DNA of 5,479 bases, from contig JAGVGX010000089.1 in the NCBI GenBank assembly GCA_020056865.1, positions 1-5,479 of the forward strand. Direction: 5' to 3'. Shown here piece after piece: positions 1-5,173 of this stretch. The translations under genes and the position numbers were made by a program. Below the pieces are notes generated by a model that had not been told where the DNA came from, searched no databases, and saw only the letters and a program-made list of their open reading frames with translations. The DNA comes from Desulfobacterales bacterium. GTDB lineage: Bacteria > Desulfobacterota > Desulfobacteria > Desulfobacterales > BuS5. The stretch's first letter is position 1. Each line of letters begins with the position of its first letter.

Positions 1-195
1 AATATTTTCGGCGGCGAACTCAAAGGCTATACGGAACTGTTGTCGGAATCTCGTGACCAAGCCATTGACCGGATGAAATCACAGGCGCAACAGCTCGGAG
101 CCAATGCAGTTGTTAATGTCCGTTTTTCCACGTCCTCGGTTGCAGCCGGTGCCGCGGAAATTTATGTTTACGGCACAGCGGTTTCGGTGGAGTAG
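1..195 (+). CDS. YbjQ-family (heavy-metal-binding domain family) protein, C-terminal part
   Basis: The gene enters from the left edge in frame 1 and ends at TAG 193-195, leaving 64 residues. The visible part matches the C-terminal half of the YbjQ/UPF0145 fold as I recall it from E. coli YbjQ. It starts with NIFGG, continues through an amphipathic helix (SRDQAIDRMKSQAQQ), then the family hallmark LGANAVV at visible residues 32-38, and ends with the strand YGTAV. The family is often labelled heavy-metal-binding, but its biochemical role is not established, so no reaction is assigned. The start and any membrane anchor lie outside the window. It is followed after 4 bases by a paralogue and then an M48 protease, so the three are almost certainly one operon. 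Family call is secure; function is unknown. Confidence 0.88.
   Translation, partial: NIFGGELKGYTELLSESRDQAIDRMKSQAQQLGANAVVNVRFSTSSVAAGAAEIYVYGTAVSVE
189..192 (+). promoter_or_regulatory. Shine-Dalgarno for second YbjQ-family gene
   Basis: GGAG lies 7 bases before ATG 200, inside the last codons of the upstream gene. It decides the start of the second gene in favour of ATG 200 over the far upstream ATG 104. Confidence 0.6.
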
Positions 196-199
196 TGCT

Positions 200-646
200 A
201 TGGAACAGTTAATCATTTTTGCCATTCTTCTTTCATTGGGCTATTTTTTCGGCCGCCACGCTGAAAAAAAACATTACAAATCCATCATAGAGCGCGAAGA
301 CTATTGGTTGAAGCTTCCCACGACTTCCGGCAAATATGTCCTGGAAGACGAACGCAACATCGACCGCTGTGATCTTGTCAACGGCAGCATGGTTGTGTCC
401 GTGGATTATTTCAAACGTATGCTTGCCAAACTCCGCAATATTTTCGGCGGTAATGTACAGTCGTATGAAACGTTGATCGACCGGGCCAGGCGGGAGGCTG
501 TTTTGCGGATGAAAGAATCCTGCCCTGAAGCGGACCAGGTGATTAATCTCCGGCTGGAAACTTCCTCGATTACCAAAGGCAAACGCAAACAAATTGGATC
601 GGTGGAAGTTTTGGCCTACGGCACCGCAGTCTATTTCTGCAAATAA
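200..646 (+). CDS. Membrane-anchored YbjQ-family paralogue
   Basis: A 148-residue protein. I chose ATG 200 because GGAG at 189-192 sits 7 bases upstream and the preceding gene stops 4 bases before it. The in-frame ATG at 104 would overlap the upstream gene by 92 bases. Residues 3-17 (QLIIFAILLSLGYFF) form one hydrophobic segment followed by a basic stretch, which suggests an N-terminal membrane anchor with the rest cytoplasmic (inference). Residues about 46-148 resemble YbjQ: a strand region (CDLVNGSMVVSVDYF), NIFGG at 80-84, a charged helix, and YGTAV at 140-144. The segment equivalent to LGANAVV of the upstream copy has changed to PEADQVI (109-115), so the most conserved family motif is degenerate. 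The two genes share the 14-base string AATATTTTCGGCGG (1-14 and 437-450), which supports an old tandem duplication. Function is unknown; operon with M48 protease. Confidence 0.85.
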   Translation: MEQLIIFAILLSLGYFFGRHAEKKHYKSIIEREDYWLKLPTTSGKYVLEDERNIDRCDLVNGSMVVSVDYFKRMLAKLRNIFGGNVQSYETLIDRARREAVLRMKESCPEADQVINLRLETSSITKGKRKQIGSVEVLAYGTAVYFCK

Positions 647-650
647 TGCC

Positions 651-1481
651 ATGGAATACAAGCCATCGCTTCCCGAATACAATGATAATGTTTCCCACGA
701 CCAGCCGGTCAGGGAATTTATTGTATTGTTTTCCGGGATAACGATTTTTCTGCTGATTGTGTTTTGGATGCTGGGTCTGTTTGTTGATCAGGCGGTGGAT
801 TATATTTCACCTGAGATGGAGGCTGTGATATTTTCTTCTGTGGGTGCATCAGAATCAAAATTCGTTGATGGCAGCGACCCGCAGCAGGCAGAACTCCAGC
901 GCATGGTTGATGCGCTTTGCGAATGCATTCATATCGCCTATCCGTTAAAAGTTTACCTGATCAATTCAAATGATGCTAATGCCATGGCATTGCCTGGCGG
1001 CAGGATTGTCGTGCTCAAAGGTCTGCTGGGCAACGTGGTGTCGGAAAATGGCCTTTCCTTTGTCCTTGCCCATGAGCTGGCACATTTCAAAAACAGAGAT
1101 CATCTTCGGGCCATGGGCAGGGGAATTGTGTTTACTGCAATTGCAGCATTAGTAACGGGTGCGGGTTCGGATTTTACTCAGCTGTTTACACCTGCGGCAG
1201 GTTTCAGTCATGCCCGGTATTCTCAGGAACGCGAGAGTCTGGCTGACCAGCAGGCCTTGCAGATCTTAGATTGTTATTACGGTCATGTGGGTGGCGCAAC
1301 GGAGTTTTTTGAGGCAATGAAACCGGATGATAAGAAAAAAAATCATATGCTCGGACATTATTTTAGCAGTCACCCTGAAGCGATGGAGCGTATAAACAAT
1401 CTTCTACGGGTGGCAAGCGAGATGAACCTTGTTGCCAAAGATGTGCTGCCACTACCTGCAGTACTGGATACTCAGGATTAG
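651..1481 (+). CDS. M48 family zinc metalloprotease, membrane-anchored
   Basis: A 276-residue protein if ATG 651 is used, 4 bases after the upstream stop. The in-frame ATG 594 would put 53 bases inside the upstream gene and is less likely. There is no good Shine-Dalgarno, so translation is probably coupled to the preceding gene. Residues 23-45 (from FIVLFSG to LGLFV) form a strong transmembrane helix. M48 hallmarks follow: NAMALPGG at 110-117, the zinc motif HELAH at 141-145 (His141 and His145 ligands, Glu142 catalytic), a moderately hydrophobic stretch near 156-172, ESLAD with the third ligand Glu195 and conserved Asp199, and SSHP at 239-242. All catalytic residues are intact, so an active endopeptidase is expected. 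By topology the catalytic domain probably faces the periplasm (inference). M48 members degrade or process envelope proteins. The substrate here is unknown. Confidence 0.93.
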   Translation: MEYKPSLPEYNDNVSHDQPVREFIVLFSGITIFLLIVFWMLGLFVDQAVDYISPEMEAVIFSSVGASESKFVDGSDPQQAELQRMVDALCECIHIAYPLKVYLINSNDANAMALPGGRIVVLKGLLGNVVSENGLSFVLAHELAHFKNRDHLRAMGRGIVFTAIAALVTGAGSDFTQLFTPAAGFSHARYSQERESLADQQALQILDCYYGHVGGATEFFEAMKPDDKKKNHMLGHYFSSHPEAMERINNLLRVASEMNLVAKDVLPLPAVLDTQD

Positions 1482-1520
1482 GCGTAAAAAAACCATGATG
1501 CACTGAAAAGCTCAAAACAA

Positions 1521-1570
1521 GCCAATTAGCGAGACCTTAGCATGAAAGGCTGAAACCGAAGGTTATTGGC
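1521..1570 (+). repeat. Nested inverted repeats, possible structured RNA element
   Basis: The outer arms GCCAAT (1521-1526) and ATTGGC (1565-1570) are perfectly complementary. Inside them ACCTT (1534-1538) pairs with AAGGT (1559-1563), and AGC (1539-1541) pairs with GCT (1549-1551). These arms nest in the correct order, giving 14 Watson-Crick pairs in one irregular hairpin with internal loops. It begins 40 bases after the M48 stop. It may be a 3' UTR structure, a weak terminator or a small RNA. No known RNA family is recognised. Confidence 0.4.
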
Positions 1571-1580
1571 AGGGTTATGG

Positions 1581-1608
1581 GGAGCATAATTGGAATATTC
1601 TATACTCC
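1581..1608 (+). repeat. Inverted repeat, 7 of 8 pairs
   Basis: GGAGCATA (1581-1588) pairs with TATACTCC (1601-1608) except for one C-A mismatch. The 12-base loop contains the self-complementary GAATATTC. It lies 10 bases after the nested repeat at 1521-1570, so the two may form one structured stretch. There is no T-run behind it, so it is not a classic intrinsic terminator. Confidence 0.4.
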
Positions 1609-1676
1609 TTATGCAAAGAAAAGCTCACATATTATACAAAAAAACGGGGTAATCTTTTTGGATTTTAAAGTCTGAA

Positions 1677-1702
1677 ATATGAAGGCTTATCCGACTTCAT
1701 AT
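1677..1702. repeat. Perfect 8-bp inverted repeat
   Basis: ATATGAAG (1677-1684) and CTTCATAT (1695-1702) are exact complements around a 10-base loop. It lies 44 bases upstream of the predicted -35 box of the next operon and is not followed by T residues. It could be a dimeric regulator's binding site or an RNA hairpin. The sequence alone does not decide. Confidence 0.45.
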
Positions 1703-1746
1703 GTGTTCCCACCGCATCACATCACGTATATTATCAAAAATTTTAT

Positions 1747-1775
1747 TTGACATGCATATCCGCCTGTTTTATTTT
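1747..1775 (+). promoter_or_regulatory. Sigma70-type promoter for the SpoIIAA-like/DASS operon
   Basis: TTGACA at 1747-1752 is an exact consensus -35 box. After a 17-base spacer, TATTTT at 1770-1775 matches 4 of 6 positions of the -10 box. Transcription would start near 1782, giving a 5' UTR of about 65 bases before ATG 1848. A direct repeat ATCAGG-TT-ATCAGG (1792-1805) lies just downstream of this start and could be an operator half-site pair, although this is speculative. Confidence 0.5.
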
Positions 1776-1847
1776 GTTTTTCGTGTTCAATATCAGGTTA
1801 TCAGGCAAAAACACCTTATACATGAAGGTTAGGACTTAAAAGAATCG

Positions 1848-2231
1848 ATGAAATTTGAAATAAATTTTGATTACATGCCAGAGTATGTCCAAATAACGAC
1901 CAATGGAGAACCTTCGGTTCGCGATTTTAATGATTTGTTAACAAAAATAGTTAACTCACCAAGATGGGTAACCGGAACCAGTCAGCTTGTTGATCATAGA
2001 AAACTAATAATGGACGGTCTCGCGTCGGCTAATATGGAGAGAATAAAGGACATCGTTAAAAAACACAATAAAAAGCTGGGCGATTGCCCTTGTGCTTTTG
2101 TTATCAAGGATGTCTTAGGATTTGGCATTGTAAGAATGTATGAACTTCTCGGTGGAGAGAGCATCCATCATGAGGTTGGAGTATTCTACTCGGTTAATGA
2201 AGCTGTTGAATGGCTAAAACAATTGAAATAA
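1848..2231 (+). CDS. SpoIIAA-like / STAS-like domain protein
   Basis: A 127-residue soluble protein with no signal peptide or membrane helix. Its alternating strand and helix pattern resembles the SpoIIAA-like (STAS/SEC14-type) family. A first strand pair (KFEINFD and YVQITTNG) is followed by a helix at about 23-36, a central strand ending QLVDHRKL (47-53), a helix (MERIKDIVKKHNKK), a strand CAFVIKD (82-88), a helix at 91-101, the strand EVGVFY (109-114) and the final helix VNEAVEWLKQL. The last two elements are the most typical of the family. The phospho-acceptor serine of true SpoIIAA anti-anti-sigma factors is not apparent, so a sigma-factor switch is not claimed. The Shine-Dalgarno is weak (AGGA 1831-1834, 13 bases away). 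It shares a promoter with the DASS transporter 59 bases downstream and may modulate it, which is an inference. Confidence 0.78.
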   Translation: MKFEINFDYMPEYVQITTNGEPSVRDFNDLLTKIVNSPRWVTGTSQLVDHRKLIMDGLASANMERIKDIVKKHNKKLGDCPCAFVIKDVLGFGIVRMYELLGGESIHHEVGVFYSVNEAVEWLKQLK

Positions 2232-2244
2232 TTTAACAGACAAG

Positions 2245-2260
2245 CGCCTAACAACAGGCG
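2245..2260 (+). repeat. Small inverted repeat between STAS-like and transporter genes
   Basis: CGCCT (2245-2249) and AGGCG (2256-2260) are exact complements around a 6-base loop, 14 bases after the STAS-like stop. A GC-rich intercistronic hairpin of this kind may stabilise mRNA or partly attenuate expression of the transporter. The left side, GCCTAAC, also matches the RYYYAAC half of integron attC sites, but no GTTRRRY partner was found nearby. Confidence 0.4.
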
Positions 2261-2290
2261 ATGGCCTCTGCAGCCCAAAAAATTTAAAAC

Positions 2291-3781
2291 ATGGAAATAA
2301 AAGAAGTAATTTCTCATGGTGAGGAGCGATTTGAAAGGCTAAGAAAGTTAATAGGCCTATGGGGGGGGCCTATTCTTTTTATTATTGTATACTTCGCTCC
2401 ATTGCCTAATCTTACACCACAAGCCCATAGGCTGACATCAATTTTATGCCTCGTAATTGTGTGGTGGGTTACTGAACCTATACCCATTCCAGTGACCGGA
2501 CTTCTGGGAGCTTCTCTTGCCGTGCTGTTAGGCGTAGATGCAGTAAAAAAGGTTTTTGCCCCATTTGCTGACCCTGTAGTATTTCTATTCATCGGTAGCT
2601 TCATTCTGGCAAGGGCAATGTCCAAACACCAACTCGACCGTCGTTTCGCGTATTATATTCTTTCTCTGCGTAGCGTCGGAGGGGATACCAAATCTATACT
2701 TTTAGTGTTTGGCTTAATCGCAGTTATCATTTCTATGTGGATTAGCAACACGGCAACCACTGCTATGCTATTGCCTATAGGGATAGGTATCTTAACTGCT
2801 GTAAGCCGGATAGATAAGTCGTCTAAATACGCCACAGCCCTTATGTTAATGGCAGCATATGGAGCCTCTGTCGGTGGAATTGCCACTCCAGTAGGTTCTC
2901 CGCCAAATCTTATAGGGATTGGGATGATTGAGAGGGTATTAAATATAAAAATATCGTTTTTCCAATGGATGAGTTTTAGTTTGCCTCTCGTAGCTATTAT
3001 GTACATTGTTCTTTATTTCATGTTGCTGTTATTGCATCCGCCTGAGATTAAACGTATTTCAGGTATTCACGCCCATATTAAAGAAAAAAAGCAAGAACTC
3101 GGACCTCTATGCAAAGGGGAGCGAAATGTGTTAATTGCTTTTTCCATAACCGTACTATTGTGGATATTTCCAGGATGTGTTGCTGTTTTGGGTGGAGAGA
3201 CTATAGCTAAGTGGTATGAAACTCATCTTCCCGAGGCAGTTGCAGCAATACTTGGTGCAAGTCTATTATTCTTGTTGCCGATCAACCGGAGTGAGGGTGA
3301 ATTTACGATAAGCTGGAAAGATGCAGCAGAAATTGATTGGGGGACTATCATTTTATTCGGTAGTGGACTATCTCTTGGCAGTTTAATGTTTTCAACGGGA
3401 TTGGGGGATGCGCTCGGCATATGGCTATTTAACTTTACAGGAGCAAAAAGTTTATGGTCCATAACAGCCACAGCAATAGGACTTGGCATCATTATGAGCG
3501 AACTTACTTCTAATACTGCTTCAGCTAATATGGTAATCCCTGTAATGATTTCTATCTCACAAGCTGCAGGAGTCAATCCACTTTATCCTGCAATTGGCGC
3601 CTGTATCGGAGCAAGCTATGGTTTTATGTTGCCAATTTCTACTCCACCGAATGCCATTGTTTATGGCTCAGGAATGGTGCCGATTACCAAAATGGTGAGG
3701 GCAGGCATATTTTTTGATATACTTGGGTTTTTTATAATTTTATTTGGTCTATTTATATTTTTGCCACTTGCCGGTCTCTAA
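2291..3781 (+). CDS. SLC13/DASS family anion (dicarboxylate or sulfate) symporter
   Basis: A 496-residue polytopic inner-membrane protein of normal length for the divalent anion:sodium symporter family (VcINDY type). ATG 2291 is the first usable start: the in-frame ATG 2261 runs into TAA at once. No Shine-Dalgarno is visible in the A-rich leader. The inverted two-repeat core is clear. The first SNT motif is at 152-154 (ISNTATTAMLLP), followed by GGIATPVGSPPN at 195-206. The second SNT is at 407-409 (LTSNTASANMVIP), followed by SYGFMLPISTPPN at 442-454. The stretch from A441 to V457 fits the PROSITE sodium:sulfate symporter signature as I remember it. In VcINDY the two SNT motifs bind Na+ and the carboxylates of the substrate. 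Likely substrates are C4-dicarboxylates or another divalent anion, but specificity cannot be read from sequence. Regulation is probably through the upstream promoter at 1747. The G8 run at codons 24-26 is odd. Confidence 0.93.
   Translation: MEIKEVISHGEERFERLRKLIGLWGGPILFIIVYFAPLPNLTPQAHRLTSILCLVIVWWVTEPIPIPVTGLLGASLAVLLGVDAVKKVFAPFADPVVFLFIGSFILARAMSKHQLDRRFAYYILSLRSVGGDTKSILLVFGLIAVIISMWISNTATTAMLLPIGIGILTAVSRIDKSSKYATALMLMAAYGASVGGIATPVGSPPNLIGIGMIERVLNIKISFFQWMSFSLPLVAIMYIVLYFMLLLLHPPEIKRISGIHAHIKEKKQELGPLCKGERNVLIAFSITVLLWIFPGCVAVLGGETIAKWYETHLPEAVAAILGASLLFLLPINRSEGEFTISWKDAAEIDWGTIILFGSGLSLGSLMFSTGLGDALGIWLFNFTGAKSLWSITATAIGLGIIMSELTSNTASANMVIPVMISISQAAGVNPLYPAIGACIGASYGFMLPISTPPNAIVYGSGMVPITKMVRAGIFFDILGFFIILFGLFIFLPLAGL
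2350..2374. repeat. G8 homopolymer within a perfect 8-bp inverted repeat
   Basis: AATAGGCC (2350-2357) and GGCCTATT (2367-2374) are exact complements. The loop and the right arm contain eight consecutive G (2361-2368). This lies in codons 20-28 of the transporter gene. The reading frame is intact with eight G. Gain of one G would bring a stop about 40 codons into the gene, and loss of one G would also bring an early stop, so slippage would switch the gene off. Confidence 0.6.
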
Positions 3782-3892
3782 TCCTGACAGCTCACCCATA
3801 TGTATATATTCTTATGTATTAGATGCAACTGGTATGTTGATGCAGTTTAACGCATTGATGATCTGTTGGATTTTTTTTCTGTGTTTATAAGG

Positions 3893-3919
3893 AATCAACA
3901 GTGTTGTGATGGGTTGATT
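3893..3919 (+). terminator. Possible weak terminator hairpin after the transporter gene
   Basis: AATCAAC (3893-3899) and GTTGATT (3913-3919) are exact complements around a 13-base loop, 112 bases after the transporter stop. Only two further T follow directly, with a longer T-run at 3932-3937. The AT-rich stem and short tail make it a poor intrinsic terminator. It could equally be a regulator site. Confidence 0.25.
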
Positions 3920-4001
3920 TTGCAAAAGCGGTTTTTTAATTTTATTTTTCCGCGTTACATCTTCTGATATCTATATTTCTATCATGGTAATATATTGAAC
4001 A

Positions 4002-4277
4002 ATGTCTGTTGCATTGCCAAGTTGGAAAACTGAAAAGGTAAGTGGGGTATGTCTAATTTTGGTTCTTGTTGAGGGGGATAAAAACTGGCCGGGTAAAAAA
4101 GTAGAAGTGTGGAGAAAAAAGATTCGTCCGACCCCCTTGTGTTTTGCAAGGAACGATATTAAGGTAGTTATTACAGATGACGCTGTTGATGAGGATTTGC
4201 CTATACCGGTATGGCCCAGAAGTAATATGGTTAACATAGTATATCATATTTGCCTGCTTGCTGGGATTAATATTTAG
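4002..4277 (+). CDS. Uncertain hypothetical ORF, 91 codons
   Basis: An open frame from ATG 4002 to TAG 4275-4277. I do not recognise the product. In favour: roughly a third of codons begin with G, as in real genes, and the C-terminal half (KVVITDDAVDEDLPIPVW, then NIVYHICLLAGINI) reads like protein, with an acidic patch and a hydrophobic end. Against: there is no Shine-Dalgarno before the ATG, an in-frame TGA lies just upstream at 3996-3998, the N-terminal half looks unstructured, and minus-strand frames of similar length overlap it. It could be a small gene, the remnant of a longer one, or chance. Confidence 0.3.
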   Translation: MSVALPSWKTEKVSGVCLILVLVEGDKNWPGKKVEVWRKKIRPTPLCFARNDIKVVITDDAVDEDLPIPVWPRSNMVNIVYHICLLAGINI

Positions 4278-4370
4278 AGACCCTTCTAAAAAGCGACTGC
4301 CTTGCAATTTGCTTGGAACTTCGACCGCTGCAGACTCGTTAATCTAAAGTGTATATTTTATGGATAACAA

Positions 4371-4973
4371 GTGACTGATTTGATAGACAAAATTTATTTT
4401 AAAGAATTATCCGAGCAAGATCCGAAAGATGTTTGCAGGCGGTCACTATGTAAATATGATGATACGAATAAGTTTTATACTTTGTCTGTATGGGGGGACG
4501 AATACAGAATATTTCCGCATCAGTTTAAAATCGATTGTACCAATGAGAACATGCAACGCCTTCATGATTATTTTTATCTATTTATTATTCATTACCTTCT
4601 TAAATCAAAAGAAATCGAAATATCCAACGAGTGGATATCAGAGAAAGATATTCCAGGTGGTACTACATTCTTTCGTGGCCCTCATGAAATACCGACTAAT
4701 TTAATAGTGCTTCGATTTAACAATAATATTAATAAATTTAAAGGAAGATGCGAACAACTACATGGCATTCCGCTTAACATGGCAGACGCAGCCTATAGCT
4801 TTAAGATGACACCTCGAATTCCGTTGGCTGTTTTGTATTGGAGCGGTGACAATGATTTTCCAGCTGAATCGAAGATACTCTACGATAGAACCGTTGCTGA
4901 ACATTTAGCATCTGATATTATTTATGCTTTAGCAGTTGGGATTTGCGAAAGATTAGGAAAGCCCTTTGGCTAA
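4371..4973 (+). CDS. DUF3786 domain protein
   Basis: A 200-residue soluble protein beginning at GTG 4371. An in-frame TAA at 4365-4367 rules out a longer form, and no in-frame ATG occurs until residue 61. The sequence matches the DUF3786 family along its length: an N-terminal helix, VCRRSLCKYD (21-30), a strand pair around FYTLSVWGDEYRIFP (35-49), LFIIHYLLKSKE (70-81), the loop WISEKDIPGGTTFFRGP (88-104), ADAAYSF (138-144), and the most conserved block PRIPLAVLYWSGDNDFP (148-164) continuing to ILYDRTVAEHLASD (169-182). The family is common in anaerobes and its function is unknown. Some members are fused to an iron-sulfur cluster domain, but this one is not. Cys22 and Cys27 are close enough to bind a metal, which is speculative. 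The Shine-Dalgarno is weak. It appears to be a single-gene unit. Confidence 0.85.
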   Translation: MTDLIDKIYFKELSEQDPKDVCRRSLCKYDDTNKFYTLSVWGDEYRIFPHQFKIDCTNENMQRLHDYFYLFIIHYLLKSKEIEISNEWISEKDIPGGTTFFRGPHEIPTNLIVLRFNNNINKFKGRCEQLHGIPLNMADAAYSFKMTPRIPLAVLYWSGDNDFPAESKILYDRTVAEHLASDIIYALAVGICERLGKPFG

Positions 4974-5075
4974 AAAGGCCGTTTATGTCAGCACTTTCCT
5001 AAAGGAACCGTTTTTAAAAAATTACTGAAAAACCTCTTGCATTTGCAGTAAAAAAAAATAATTATACACCAAGAA

Positions 5076-5099
5076 GGGGCATAAACTACCAGTTACCCC
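5076..5099 (+). repeat. Stem-loop in leader, GGGG/CCCC closing stem
   Basis: GGGG (5076-5079) pairs with CCCC (5096-5099). Inside, AACT (5084-5087) pairs with AGTT (5091-5094) around the loop ACC, with a small internal bulge between the two stems. It is about 80 bases upstream of the DJ-1/PfpI start and would lie in its 5' UTR if the promoter guess near 5037 is right. Confidence 0.4.
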
Positions 5100-5110
5100 A
5101 TGAAGTGTTT

Positions 5111-5133
5111 GGTAAGGCATCAAGAGATGCACC
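5111..5133 (+). repeat. Stem-loop in leader, GCATC/GATGC stem with tetraloop
   Basis: GCATC (5117-5121) pairs exactly with GATGC (5126-5130) around the loop AAGA. After a 3-base bulge on the left, GGT (5111-5113) pairs with ACC (5131-5133). The total is 8 pairs. It lies 33 bases before the Shine-Dalgarno and 11 bases after the preceding stem-loop, so the two probably form one structured leader. Confidence 0.45.
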
Positions 5134-5165
5134 TGCAACTTGAATTTACCTTAATTTAAAGAATT

Positions 5166-5173
5166 AAAGGAGG
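5166..5173 (+). promoter_or_regulatory. Near-perfect Shine-Dalgarno of the DJ-1/PfpI gene
   Basis: AAAGGAGG sits 7 bases before ATG 5181 and is by far the strongest ribosome binding site in the window. It fixes the start of the downstream gene and suggests high translation. Confidence 0.85.

Larger units (their letters stand above)
1482..1847. other. 366-base intergenic region with several inverted repeats and a promoter
   Basis: No convincing gene is present. The first half (1521-1608) holds nested and adjacent inverted repeats that could fold as RNA. The middle has a perfect 8-bp inverted repeat (1677-1702). The last third is AT-rich and carries a sigma70-type promoter and a short direct repeat ahead of the SpoIIAA-like gene. 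No stem followed by a clear run of T was found behind the M48 stop, so the end of the first operon is not obvious. Confidence 0.6.
3782..4370. other. AT-rich region with little coding signal
   Basis: Between the transporter and the DUF3786 gene lie 589 bases with only one possible short ORF (4002-4277). There are T-runs at 3871-3878 and 3932-3937 and one 7-bp inverted repeat (3893-3919). No promoter with both boxes in good register was found, although TATAAG at 3886-3891 could be an isolated -10 box. The stretch may be a decayed gene or plain intergenic DNA. Confidence 0.5.

Noticed and set aside
104..199. Upstream in-frame extension of the second YbjQ gene from ATG 104
   Set aside because: It would lie wholly inside the upstream gene's coding sequence, and its translation has no family similarity. 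ATG 200 has a GGAG at the right distance.
594..650. Upstream in-frame extension of the M48 gene from ATG 594
   Set aside because: It overlaps conserved coding sequence of the upstream gene. The predicted extra residues look like out-of-frame translation.
233..682. Long open frame on the minus strand opposite the second YbjQ gene
   Set aside because: It is a shadow of a gene with clear family similarity on the + strand. Its translation shows no recognisable domain.
1577..1675. 32-codon ORF starting at ATG 1577 with AGGG nearby
   Set aside because: Too short, with no recognisable motif, and it overlaps the structured repeats. Likely chance.
1701..1723. CRP-like site (TGTGT and TCACA)
   Set aside because: The half-sites are 10 bases apart instead of 6, and one is imperfect.
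2314..3576. Three minus-strand open frames opposite the transporter
   Set aside because: The + strand carries an intact DASS protein with both SNT motifs. The minus frames are compositional shadows.
4127..4156. Translation LCFARND inside the uncertain ORF, a string often seen in spurious translations of dispersed repeats
   Set aside because: Only a few residues match and no second copy or flanking repeat is visible in the window, so a repeat element cannot be claimed.
3971..4307. Minus-strand frames overlapping the uncertain ORF at 4002-4277
   Set aside because: No ribosome binding sites and no recognisable motifs. The longer of them needs a TTG start. They do weaken confidence in the + strand ORF.
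4996..5015. Intrinsic terminator after the DUF3786 gene (TTCC-TAAA-GGAA, then CCG and T5)
   Set aside because: The stem has only 4 pairs and is separated from the T-run by CCG, so it is too weak to call as a terminator.
5100..5159. 19-codon ORF in the DJ-1/PfpI leader, considered as a leader peptide
   Set aside because: No Shine-Dalgarno before its ATG and no run of regulatory codons. It coincides with the second stem-loop.
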